Positions 1-8,387 of a stretch of 8,417 bases of DNA are shown in pieces (the stretch's first letter is position 1; every line of letters begins with the position of its first letter). The notes under the pieces were generated by a model. The model was not told where the DNA came from and did not search any database. It saw nothing but the letters and a program-made list of their open reading frames with translations. This DNA is from Elusimicrobiota bacterium (GTDB lineage Bacteria > Elusimicrobiota > Elusimicrobia > FEN-1173). The position numbers and the translations under genes were made by a program. The stretch is from NCBI GenBank assembly GCA_016207625.1, contig JACQPF010000181.1:1-8417 (forward strand), given 5' to 3'.

Positions 1-99
1 GGCGCGGTCCCTGTTGGTGGAAAGGGGCAGGCCAAGCATTCCCCGGCCCTCCTGGCCCGCGCGGTGATGGATTTGCATGCGCAACGGAGACACTTATGA
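1..99 (+). CDS. C-terminal tail of an unidentified upstream gene (partial)
   Basis: The frame beginning at base 1 is open from the window edge to a TGA at 97-99. It overlaps the IIA start codon as ATGA, the same kind of junction seen between IIC and IID downstream, and codons from about base 31 on mostly end in G or C. The visible tail is 32 residues ending AVMDLHAQRRHL, and I do not recognise it with confidence. The frame beginning at base 2 is also plausible at the far left: it reads ARSLLVER with G/C-ending codons and stops at 65-67. The RSLLVE stretch loosely resembles the tail of HPr kinase/phosphorylase (HprK), which commonly neighbours such PTS clusters. That identity is inference only; RapZ, another usual neighbour, is an alternative but I see no clear match to its tail. 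Confidence 0.4.
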   Translation, partial: GAVPVGGKGQAKHSPALLARAVMDLHAQRRHL

Positions 100-521
100 T
101 CAGCGTCGTCATCGTCACCCATGGACAGATGGGACACGAGCTTTTGAGATGCGCCGAGGGCATCGTGGGGAAACAAGCGTCCGTTTGGGTTTTGGGTTTG
201 GAGCCCTCGCAGGGGCCTGAGGCGTTTCAGAAGAAAGTGGAGCAAGCGGTGAAAGAAATGGACACGCCGGCCGGGGTCCTGCTCTTGGTGGACATGCTGG
301 GCGGAACGCCGTGCAACGTGGCGCTGCGCCAATGCCGCGACCCCAGGCTGCACTATGATGTGGTGACGGGCGTCAACCTGCCCATGCTGTTGACGGCCCT
401 GTCCAACCGGCATTACATGCCGCTTGAGCAGTTGTCTCAAAAGCTGGTGGACGGCGCGTCCCGGAACATCGTCAGACCCATTCAGAGGTTGAGGGAATCC
501 CTAAAAAAGGAGGGAGCCTAA
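96..521 (+). CDS. PTS system mannose-family EIIA component
   Basis: This 141-residue cytoplasmic protein accepts a phosphoryl group from HPr and passes it to the separate IIB protein. The N-terminus IVTHGQMG gives the active-site His9, and VDMLGGTPCNVA (65-76) is the family's second conserved segment, with Asp66 placed like the Asp beside the phosphohistidine in ManX. TGVNLPMLLTAL (91-102) is the third typical block. The length matches a stand-alone IIA domain, so IIA and IIB are separate genes here, unlike the fused E. coli ManX. The ATG at 96 overlaps the upstream TGA and is preceded by CGGAGA (85-90) at good spacing. Substrate specificity cannot be read from IIA. A purely regulatory IIA is possible, but a complete IIB-IIC-IID set follows. 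Confidence 0.93.
   Translation: MISVVIVTHGQMGHELLRCAEGIVGKQASVWVLGLEPSQGPEAFQKKVEQAVKEMDTPAGVLLLVDMLGGTPCNVALRQCRDPRLHYDVVTGVNLPMLLTALSNRHYMPLEQLSQKLVDGASRNIVRPIQRLRESLKKEGA
507..514 (+). promoter_or_regulatory. Strong ribosome binding site for EIIB
   Basis: AAGGAGGG lies inside the last codons of IIA, nine bases before the ATG at 524. It is the strongest Shine-Dalgarno match in the window and fixes the IIB start. Confidence 0.75.
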
Positions 522-523
522 GT

Positions 524-1018
524 ATGCCTTTGGTCCTGGTCCGAGTGGACGACCGGCTCATCCACGGGCAAGTGGTGGAGGGATGGTTGAGGGTGATTCA
601 AGCCAACCGCATCGTGGTGGTTTCCGATGAGGCGGCGGAGGATTCGTTTCAGATTTGCTTGATGCGCCTGGCGGTGCCTTCTGAAGTGAGCGTGACGGTC
701 TTGAAGGTCCAGGAGGCCGCCAAGGATTTGAAGGAGGGCGCGTGGGCCGGCGAACGCGTGCTCCTTCTCTTCCCGAGCCTGAAAGAACCTTGCCGCCTGG
801 TCGAGGACGGCGTCGTTTTTGAGTCCATCAACGTGGGCGGCCTGCACGATGCGCCGGGACGGACCCACATCACGCCGTCTCTCGCCTTGAGCGAGGAGGA
901 CGTGGAATGCCTTCGCGCCTTGCTCGCCAAGAACGTGTTCTTGGAGACGCGCACCCTGCCCAAGGATGAGAAACGCCCGGTGCAGGAGCTGTTGAAAATG
1001 TACCAGGAGAGTCGGTGA
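524..1018 (+). CDS. PTS system mannose-family EIIB component
   Basis: This 164-residue cytoplasmic phosphocarrier receives phosphate from IIA and donates it to the sugar as it is transported by IIC/IID. The signature RVDDRLIHGQVVEGW (7-21) contains the active-site His14. The segment IVVVSDEAAEDSFQICLMRLA (about 30-50) and the later NVGGLHDAPGRTHITPSLAL (about 103-122) match the usual conserved blocks of the sorbose/mannose IIB family. The length is normal for a free-standing IIB. The gene begins two bases after the IIA stop and ends in a GTGA overlap with IIC, so coupled translation is likely. All expected catalytic features are intact. The sugar is unknown; mannose, glucose, fructose, sorbose and amino sugars are all handled by this family. 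Confidence 0.94.
   Translation: MPLVLVRVDDRLIHGQVVEGWLRVIQANRIVVVSDEAAEDSFQICLMRLAVPSEVSVTVLKVQEAAKDLKEGAWAGERVLLLFPSLKEPCRLVEDGVVFESINVGGLHDAPGRTHITPSLALSEEDVECLRALLAKNVFLETRTLPKDEKRPVQELLKMYQESR
1005..1010 (+). promoter_or_regulatory. Ribosome binding site for EIIC
   Basis: AGGAGA ends four bases before the GTG at 1015. The spacing is short but usable and supports the GTG over the next in-frame start, an ATG at 1030, which is preceded only by ACAGGG. Confidence 0.55.
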
Positions 1019-1665
1019 CGGAAACAGGGATGATCGCGGCGGGCTTTTTCTACGCCGTGGCGGCGCTGGACCACATCGCCGTCGGCCAATTCATGATCTC
1101 GCGTCCTCTGGTCGTGGGGCCGCTCTTGGGATGGTATTTGGGCAACGCCCCGCTGGGCCTGCTCGCGGGAGCGGTGGTGGAACTGTTGTGGATGCAGCCC
1201 ATCCCGATGGGGATCCGGCCGGTCGACACCTCCATCGTCGCCGCTCTCACGGTCGTTTGGAGCCTCACGTCCAGCCGTCCGGGGCATGCGGTGATGGCCC
1301 TCTCGTTGATGCTGGCGATCCCTTGCGGCATGGTGGTGCGGCGCCTCGACGTTTGGTCGCGCCGGCAAAACAGCCGCTTCTTGCCGTGGGTGGCCAAAGA
1401 AATCAAGCAGGGACAAGAGGGCGTCTTGACCAAAGTGGTCCTCCTCGCCGTGGGGTATCTGTTCGTAAAGGCTTTCGTTCTTTTCGTCGTTTTTGGTTTC
1501 GCGGGCCGGTTTCTCATCAACGCGGTTTTGTCCGCCTGCCCGCCGCGTCTTTACGAGTCAATCAGTTTCGCCGGACGCGTGCTGCCTCTCATCGGTTTTT
1601 GCGCCGCCCTGAACTATTTTTATGAGCGGTCCAAGGCTCATTTCTCTTGGGGGCATCGCCCATGA
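1015..1665 (+). CDS. PTS system mannose/sorbose-family EIIC component (short form)
   Basis: This 216-residue inner-membrane protein forms the sugar-translocating channel together with IID. The segment from ALDHIAVGQF to ISRPLVVGPLLGWYLG (17-43) is the family's N-terminal signature, and Glu56 in VVELLWM sits where the conserved Glu of ManY lies. Hydrophobic stretches occur at about 5-25, 31-58, 70-84, 91-107, 137-162 and 187-202. The protein is short: family members are usually about 250-270 residues, and by comparison with remembered ManY the last hydrophobic segments are absent after ALNYFYERSK. Position 44 is Asn where LGD is usual. The GTG start overlaps the IIB stop, and the 3' end overlaps the IID start as ATGA. 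I see no continuation in another frame that would indicate a recent frameshift, so the short form looks native. Confidence 0.85.
   Translation: MTETGMIAAGFFYAVAALDHIAVGQFMISRPLVVGPLLGWYLGNAPLGLLAGAVVELLWMQPIPMGIRPVDTSIVAALTVVWSLTSSRPGHAVMALSLMLAIPCGMVVRRLDVWSRRQNSRFLPWVAKEIKQGQEGVLTKVVLLAVGYLFVKAFVLFVVFGFAGRFLINAVLSACPPRLYESISFAGRVLPLIGFCAALNYFYERSKAHFSWGHRP
1649..1653 (+). promoter_or_regulatory. Ribosome binding site deciding the EIID start
   Basis: The GGGGG tract, eight bases before the ATG at 1662, is the only purine-rich site here. It favours that ATG, which forms the ATGA junction with the IIC stop, over the in-frame TTG at 1647 that precedes and overlaps the site. Confidence 0.45.
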
Positions 1666-2453
1666 CCGATGCTCCGGCGCCGGCGGCTCCGGTCGTTCCC
1701 GGGGCCCGCATCACCTCCATGGATTTGTGGAGCGTTTTTTTCCGTTCGTTCTTTTATCAAGTCCTCTGGAATTTCCGGCGGATGCAGAATTTCGGGTGGC
1801 TCTTCAGCGTCTGGCCGGCTCTGCGGCGGCTGTACCCGGACGCGGAATCCCGTTCCAAATTGGCGTTGGAGCACCTGGAGTATTTCAACACCCATCCGTA
1901 CACGGCCAGCCTCATCATGGGCGTCGTCGTCGGCCTGGAAGAGCGGCACGCGGCGGGAGAGCCCATCCGGCGGGACCAAATTTTGGCGGCGAAGAAGTTC
2001 ATGTCGGGGCCCATGGCGGCATTGGGCGATACCCTCTTCTGGGCCACGGCCAGGCCTCTGTTCGCGGTCTTCTCCCTCTCCGCGGGATGGGTGTTCTCGG
2101 CGAGGAGCTGGTGGGTCGCTCCCGCGCTGTTCCTGGTCCTGAACAACCTCCTCCATATTTTCGTGCGGGGCGCCGGGCTCGTTTCCGGCTACCGGCGAAA
2201 AACGGAGATCGTCGGCTTTTTGGCCCGCTTGAACCTCCAGAGAGTCGCGCAGGGAGCCATCTATGTGGGGATGGGGATTTCCTTGGGGGGACTGTTGACG
2301 CTGTGGCTCTCCTTCTTCGGCGGGAAGGCGGTCGCGGGGATTTTTATTTTGAGCGCCTTGGCGGCGCTGCGATGGGGCATGAGCTCCACACGGCTGGTGT
2401 ATGTCGCCATCGCGGTGAGCATCGCTTATGGACTTGTCCGACCTTACTTTTAA
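1662..2453 (+). CDS. PTS system mannose/sorbose-family EIID component
   Basis: This 263-residue membrane protein pairs with IIC to form the sugar permease. From the ATG at 1662, QVLWNFRRMQNFGW (33-46) matches the family motif Q..WNFERMQ..G, and LRRLYP (54-59), EYFNTHPYTASLIMGV (73-88), MSGPMAALGDTLFWATARP (114-132) and the GY of SGYRRK (175-180) are further hallmarks. Hydrophobic segments lie mainly at 133-168 and 197-258. Some normally conserved positions differ: Arg39 replaces Glu in WNFERMQ, and GPMAALGD replaces GPLAGVGD. The protein is slightly shorter than the usual 270-290 residues and appears to lack the loop found before the last helices in ManZ. An upstream in-frame TTG at 1647 is rejected because the ATG gives ATGA coupling with IIC. 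Family assignment is firm; transport activity is inferred. Confidence 0.9.
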   Translation: MTDAPAPAAPVVPGARITSMDLWSVFFRSFFYQVLWNFRRMQNFGWLFSVWPALRRLYPDAESRSKLALEHLEYFNTHPYTASLIMGVVVGLEERHAAGEPIRRDQILAAKKFMSGPMAALGDTLFWATARPLFAVFSLSAGWVFSARSWWVAPALFLVLNNLLHIFVRGAGLVSGYRRKTEIVGFLARLNLQRVAQGAIYVGMGISLGGLLTLWLSFFGGKAVAGIFILSALAALRWGMSSTRLVYVAIAVSIAYGLVRPYF

Positions 2454-2466
2454 GGATATGTGAGTT

Positions 2467-2733
2467 ATGCTGGATCGAACCTTCACCGTTCACAATAAGC
2501 TGGGATTGCACGCGAGGCCCGCGGCTCTTTTCGTCCAAACCACGCATAAGTTTTTCAGCCAGATCCGCGTGATCAAGGACGGGGTGGAAGTGGACGGGAA
2601 AAGCATCATGGGCATCTTGACGCTGGCCGCGGAGCACGGATCCAAGCTCACCATCGTCGCCGACGGGCCGGACGAGCAGGACGCGATCCAGAAGCTCGGC
2701 GAACTTTTTGAGCGGAAATTCGACGAAGAATGA
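2467..2733 (+). CDS. ptsH: Phosphocarrier protein HPr
   Basis: This 88-residue soluble protein carries phosphate from enzyme I to PTS IIA proteins. GLHARPA (13-19) is the active-site motif with phospho-accepting His15. GKSIMGILTLAAEHGSKL (44-61) is the second signature, with Ser46 followed by IMGI, the site that HPr kinase/phosphorylase modifies in bacteria that have it. The length is standard. The gene follows IID by 13 bases, with AAGGA (2452-2456) overlapping the IID stop codon and a rather long spacer of ten bases. Its position between IID and ptsI puts the general PTS carriers in the same unit as a sugar-specific enzyme II. Ser46 suggests a regulatory as well as catalytic role, but no kinase gene is identifiable in the window. 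Confidence 0.97.
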   Translation: MLDRTFTVHNKLGLHARPAALFVQTTHKFFSQIRVIKDGVEVDGKSIMGILTLAAEHGSKLTIVADGPDEQDAIQKLGELFERKFDEE

Positions 2734-2743
2734 AGGCGAGGAC

Positions 2744-4513
2744 ATGAACCCCGTGAAACAAGGACTCTCCACATCCACCCGCGTTTTTAAGGGAATATCG
2801 GCGTCCCCGGGGATCGCCATCGGGAAGGCGTTCGTCCTGGAAGACGTGGACCTGGCGGTGGGGCGCTGGCAGGTGCCGCCCGAGGCCGTGAAGGCCGAAG
2901 TGGCGCGTTTCCGCCTCGCGGTGGCGGACACCCGGCGGGAAATGCTCGCCACCCAGCAGAAGATCCTGAAGCTTTTGGGAAAAAGCCACGCGCGCTTGAT
3001 CGAGGCCTACCTGCTGATCTTGGACGATCCGCTCATCTCCAAGGACGTCGTGCGCAACATCATGCAGAACCGCGTGAACGCCGAGTTCGCCCTGTCCGAG
3101 GCCGTGGCCGGCGCGGTGAAGGCCCTGGAGTCCGCTTCCGACGAATATTTCCGCGAAAGGCGCCACGACGTGCTGGACGTGGGGCGGAAGATCCTCCTGC
3201 ACCTCCTCGGGCACCGCCCGCAGACCGTTGAGGATTTGAAGGAGCCCTCCGTGGTGGTGGCGCACAACCTCACCCCCTCGGACACCATCCACATGCGGAC
3301 CAATTACGCGGAAGGCTTCGCCACCGACATCGGCGGGAAGACATCGCACACGGCGATCCTGGCCAACTCCCTGGAGATCCCGGCCGTGGTGGGCCTGCAC
3401 GAGATCACGCGCAACGTCCGCCCGGGCGACCTGATCATCGTGGACGGCTACACGGGGACGGTGATCGTCAACCCCCTTCCCGACGTCGTCGAGAATTACC
3501 GAAGGGAAAGGGAGGTGCGCCTGGCCGAGCGGCGGGACCTGGAGCGTCTGCGCGACCAACCCGCCCAGACGCAGGACGCCCACCGGCTGGTGCTGGCGGC
3601 CAACATCGATTCCCCGGACGAGATGAAGTCGGTGCTGTCGCACGGGGCCGACGGAGTCGGCCTGTACCGGACGGAATACCTCTATCTGAACCGGTCCTCG
3701 CTGCCCACGGAGGAAGACCATTACGCGCACTACGCGAAAGTGGCGCAGTCCATGCTGCCGCATTCGGTCATCATCCGGACCCTGGACATCGGGGGCGACA
3801 AGCTGATGGATTTCGGCATCGGCGGGATCACCAAATCCGAGCCGAACCCCTTCCTGGGCCTGCGCGGCGTCCGCCTCTGCTTGAAGTACCCGGACATTTT
3901 CCGCACGCAGATCCGGGCCATCCTGAGGGCCTCGGCGATGGGGAAAGTGAAGATCATGTTCCCGATGATTTCGGGCGTGGAGGAGTTCTGCGCCGCCCGG
4001 CAGGTCTTGCGCGACGTGATGAGCGACCTCCGGCGGGAAGGGGTCCCCTTCGACGAGAAGCTCGAGGTCGGCCTCATGATCGAGGTGCCCTCCGCCGCCC
4101 TCGTCGTGGATTTCCTGGCGCAAGAGGCGGACTTCATGTCCATCGGGACCAACGACCTCATCCAGTACACCCTCGCCGTGGACCGGATCAACGAGGAAGT
4201 GGCGCATCTCTACGAGCCCTTGCACGCGTCCATCCTGCGCCTGATCGCCCAGACGATCAAGGCCGGCCACGACGCCGGCAAATGGGTCGGCATGTGCGGC
4301 GAGATGGCGGGAGACCCGGAGGCCACGCCGATCTTGATCGGGCTCGGGTTGGACGAATTCTCCGTGTCCCCCGCGCTGATCCCGAAGGTGAAGAAGACCA
4401 TCCGGGACCTCCGGTTCTCCGAGTGCCAGGCCCTCGCCCAGGAGATCATGAAAAACCCGACCCGGGAGACGATTTCGAAAACGCTCCGGCAGATCAAGAA
4501 CCGCGCGTTTTAG
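2744..4513 (+). CDS. ptsI: PTS enzyme I, phosphoenolpyruvate-protein phosphotransferase
   Basis: This 589-residue cytoplasmic enzyme autophosphorylates with phosphoenolpyruvate and donates phosphate to HPr. Numbering from the ATG at 2744, GISASPGIAIGKAFVL (17-32) begins the N-terminal domain, and a helical HPr-binding region follows. The swivelling domain has GGKTSHTAILANSLEIPAVVG (197-217) with phospho-accepting His202. The PEP-binding barrel shows GLYRTEYLYL (306-315), DIGGDK (348-353), NPFLGLRGVRL (368-378), the GTNDLIQYTLAVDR metal/PEP site (468-481) and GMCGEMAGD with catalytic-type Cys518. The length is normal. The ATG lies ten bases after the ptsH stop with AAGG (2733-2736) upstream. 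An in-frame TTG at 2708 inside ptsH would add 12 residues unlike the family start and is not preferred. This is not PEP synthase or PPDK, which are longer with an N-terminal ATP-grasp domain. Confidence 0.97.
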   Translation: MNPVKQGLSTSTRVFKGISASPGIAIGKAFVLEDVDLAVGRWQVPPEAVKAEVARFRLAVADTRREMLATQQKILKLLGKSHARLIEAYLLILDDPLISKDVVRNIMQNRVNAEFALSEAVAGAVKALESASDEYFRERRHDVLDVGRKILLHLLGHRPQTVEDLKEPSVVVAHNLTPSDTIHMRTNYAEGFATDIGGKTSHTAILANSLEIPAVVGLHEITRNVRPGDLIIVDGYTGTVIVNPLPDVVENYRREREVRLAERRDLERLRDQPAQTQDAHRLVLAANIDSPDEMKSVLSHGADGVGLYRTEYLYLNRSSLPTEEDHYAHYAKVAQSMLPHSVIIRTLDIGGDKLMDFGIGGITKSEPNPFLGLRGVRLCLKYPDIFRTQIRAILRASAMGKVKIMFPMISGVEEFCAARQVLRDVMSDLRREGVPFDEKLEVGLMIEVPSAALVVDFLAQEADFMSIGTNDLIQYTLAVDRINEEVAHLYEPLHASILRLIAQTIKAGHDAGKWVGMCGEMAGDPEATPILIGLGLDEFSVSPALIPKVKKTIRDLRFSECQALAQEIMKNPTRETISKTLRQIKNRAF

Positions 4514-4528
4514 AGATCGGTCCTATCC

Positions 4529-6331
<1,803 letters not shown>

Positions 6332-6336
6332 AAACA

Positions 6337-6342
6337 TAAGGA
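6337..6342 (+). promoter_or_regulatory. Ribosome binding site for lepB
   Basis: TAAGGA lies six bases before the ATG at 6349, in the 17-base A-rich gap after the lepA stop. It supports the long N-terminus of LepB rather than a later internal Met start. Confidence 0.6.
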
Positions 6343-6348
6343 CAAACC

Positions 6349-7293
6349 ATGGAAGCGAAACTGTTTTGGATATCGATGAGTTGCGGCGCCTACGCGGTCT
6401 TGTTGAGGTGGTTCCTCAAAAAAGAGGAGCGCTTGAAGAATTGGAAATTGACGGCCGCGATGCATGGCCTGTTTTGGGCCTTGACGGGGGTCGTGGCGGG
6501 GTCTTTGGTCAGTTCCTATTGGGAGCGCCCGGACTTGGCCTGGGGCTTGATGCTGGGCCTGGGCGCCGGCGGTTTTTCGTTGGGGATCCTTTGGCGCTAC
6601 GTCCGGAACCGGACGCCCGAGGTGTCCTGGGGCCTCCTGAGAGAAGACTTGGAGTGGGCCGACACCGGGTTTTCCGCCATCCTCCTGGCCGCGTTCATCA
6701 TGTATTTCTTCATCCAGGCGTTCAAGATCCCCTCGGGGTCCATGCGCTCCACCTTGCTTGAAGGGGACCACCTCTTCGTCAACAAATTCATCTACGGGGT
6801 CCGCATCCCCCTCACGCAGAAAAAGGTCTTTCGCCTCCGAGACGTCCAGCGGGGGGACGTGGTGGTCTTCCGTTTCCCGACGGAAGACAAGAAGAACGTC
6901 CATTACGGCAAAGACTTCATCAAACGGGCCGTCGGGCTTCCCGGGGACACGGTGGAAATCCGCCGGAAGAAAGTCCTCGTCAACGGCCGGCCTTTGGAGG
7001 AGTCATACACGCAGTTCGTGGACGATTACATCATCCCTCCTTCCCGCCTCTTTCCCGACCAAGCCTCGTTTCAGAAACATTGGGAGATGGGGCTCATGGC
7101 CCAAACCGCCGGCGAAATGGTGAAGGACTATTTCGGCCCCATCACCGTTCCGCCGGGCCAGTATTTCGTGATGGGGGACAACCGGGACCGCTCGTCCGAT
7201 TCCCGTTTCTGGGGGCCCCTGCCGGATTCCTATCTTAAGGGCCGCGCGTGGTTCGTTTATCTGCCGTTCAGCCGGGTGAAAGTCATACGGTAA
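6349..7293 (+). CDS. lepB: Signal peptidase I with multi-helix N-terminal membrane region
   Basis: This 314-residue membrane protease removes signal peptides from exported proteins. It uses a Ser/Lys dyad: Ser131 in PSGSMRSTLLEGD (128-140) and Lys192 in IKRAVGLPGD (191-200). The boxes RGDVVVF (168-174) and GDNRDRSSDSRFWG (276-289) complete the S26 family fold, so the enzyme should be active. Four hydrophobic segments precede the catalytic domain at about 5-22, 36-55, 63-82 and 108-125. Basic residues cluster after the first (20-33) and third (83-98), which by the positive-inside rule puts the N-terminus outside and the catalytic domain outside. Most family members have one or two helices. The gene lies between lepA and hemW, and its last 46 bases overlap hemW. 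Confidence 0.95.
   Translation: MEAKLFWISMSCGAYAVLLRWFLKKEERLKNWKLTAAMHGLFWALTGVVAGSLVSSYWERPDLAWGLMLGLGAGGFSLGILWRYVRNRTPEVSWGLLREDLEWADTGFSAILLAAFIMYFFIQAFKIPSGSMRSTLLEGDHLFVNKFIYGVRIPLTQKKVFRLRDVQRGDVVVFRFPTEDKKNVHYGKDFIKRAVGLPGDTVEIRRKKVLVNGRPLEESYTQFVDDYIIPPSRLFPDQASFQKHWEMGLMAQTAGEMVKDYFGPITVPPGQYFVMGDNRDRSSDSRFWGPLPDSYLKGRAWFVYLPFSRVKVIR
7237..7241 (+). promoter_or_regulatory. Ribosome binding site deciding the hemW start
   Basis: AAGGG lies six bases before the GTG at 7248, within lepB. No other ATG, GTG or TTG occurs in frame before the conserved LYIHIPFC block, so this site and the GTG define the likely start. Confidence 0.55.
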
Positions 7294-8387
7294 CGGGCCT
7301 CTACATCCACATCCCTTTTTGCGGCGCCAAGTGCCATTATTGTCACTTCGCCTCGTTCCCCGGCCGTCTCGCCGAGATCCCGCGTACTCTCGCGGCGCTC
7401 CATAAGGAGTTCCAGGCCCACCAAGGCGAAACCATCGAGACGCTTTTCGTCGGGGGAGGGACGCCGACGGTCCTCTCGCCCGCCCAGTGGCGGACGCTCA
7501 TGGGATCGGTCCGGCAGGTTTTCACGCTCGCGCCGGAGGTGGAGGCTACGACCGAGGCGAACCCCGAAAGCGCCGCGCCCGAAGTGTTGTCCGCGCTGCG
7601 GGAGCTCGGCTTCAACCGCCTGAGCCTTGGGCTTCAGGCCGCCCAGGACCGCTTGTTGAAGCGCATCGGACGACGGCATTCCTACGCGCAATTTGAGACT
7701 TGTTACCGCGCCGCCCGGTCGGCGGGTTTTCAAAACGTCAACTTCGACCTGATGTATGGCCTTCCCTCCCAAACCTTGGCCGATTGGCGGGAAACGCTGG
7801 ACCGGGCGCTGTCCCTCAACCCGGAGCATGTCTCCGCCTATGCCCTGACGGTGGAGGAAGCCACCGCCTTCGCCCATGAGGGGGTCGAGGCGGACGACGA
7901 TCTCCAGGCCGACATGTACGAAGCGGCGGCCGATGCCTTTGAGTCGGCCGGATACGTTCACTATGAAATCTCCAATTTCGCTCGGCCGGGTTTCGAGTGC
8001 CGACACAATTTGCGTTATTGGCGCAGCCAATCCTACGTGGGCGCCGGAGTTTCCGCCGCGGGCTATGAAAACGGTGTCCGGCGGAAGAACACCGAGGATT
8101 TGACCCGGTATCTCTCCGCCATGGAAACGGGCGGTTCGGTGATCGAGGAAGAGGTTTCTTTGCCTGAGCCCGAGCGCGTGGGGGAAGAGCTCATGCTTTC
8201 TCTCCGGTTAAGAGAGGGGATCAAAGTCTCTCAGCGGGCCATGGAGCTTTATGGGGATGTGTTGCGGCGGTATCGCTCGCTCGGATTTTTAACAGAGGAC
8301 CATGAGACAGGAGTATGGCGTCCCACCCGCAAAGGATGGCGGCTCTCCAACCGGCTTTTTCAGGAACTTCTGACCCCCTCAGCGTGA
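7248..8387 (+). CDS. hemW: Radical SAM protein HemW (heme chaperone, formerly annotated as HemN-like)
   Basis: This 379-residue cytoplasmic radical-SAM protein belongs to the HemW family, members of which bind heme and are thought to deliver it to target proteins. LYIHIPFCGAKCHYCHF (18-34) has the CX3CX2C cluster (Cys25, Cys29, Cys32), followed by Phe34 where coproporphyrinogen dehydrogenase HemN has a fourth Cys. That favours HemW. FVGGGTPTVL (67-76) is the SAM-binding glycine motif, YGLPSQT (170-176) and HYEISNFA (238-245) are family blocks, and HNLRYW (253-258) matches the HNxxYW heme-binding motif. The length is typical. The GTG start lies inside lepB, giving a 46-base overlap, and the roughly 17 residues before the conserved block are not family-like. 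The stop is immediately followed by a promoter for the next gene. Confidence 0.95.
   Translation: MVRLSAVQPGESHTVTGLYIHIPFCGAKCHYCHFASFPGRLAEIPRTLAALHKEFQAHQGETIETLFVGGGTPTVLSPAQWRTLMGSVRQVFTLAPEVEATTEANPESAAPEVLSALRELGFNRLSLGLQAAQDRLLKRIGRRHSYAQFETCYRAARSAGFQNVNFDLMYGLPSQTLADWRETLDRALSLNPEHVSAYALTVEEATAFAHEGVEADDDLQADMYEAAADAFESAGYVHYEISNFARPGFECRHNLRYWRSQSYVGAGVSAAGYENGVRRKNTEDLTRYLSAMETGGSVIEEEVSLPEPERVGEELMLSLRLREGIKVSQRAMELYGDVLRRYRSLGFLTEDHETGVWRPTRKGWRLSNRLFQELLTPSA

Noticed and set aside
649..1416. 255-codon - strand frame across IIB and IIC
   Set aside because: It lies opposite two conserved PTS genes and has no recognisable motif or ribosome site.
1647..1661. TTG start extending EIID by five residues
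   Set aside because: The ATG at 1662 overlaps the IIC stop as ATGA and has a G-rich ribosome site at suitable distance.
1622..2572. 316-codon + strand frame overlapping IID and the start of ptsH
   Set aside because: It is out of frame with two well-supported genes and is rich in Gly, Arg and Pro, as expected for a shifted frame in GC-rich DNA.
2708..2743. TTG start extending ptsI by 12 residues into ptsH
   Set aside because: The added residues are not family-like, and the ATG at 2744 with AAGG upstream gives a normal enzyme I length.
2648..4270. 540-codon open frame on the - strand across ptsI
   Set aside because: It is the antisense shadow of enzyme I, whose motifs are unmistakable on the + strand. 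The antisense product is low-complexity and has no recognisable domain.
7248..8387. Annotation as HemN, oxygen-independent coproporphyrinogen III oxidase
   Set aside because: The cluster motif ends CHYCHF with Phe rather than the extra Cys of HemN, and an HNxxYW heme-binding motif is present, so HemW fits better.
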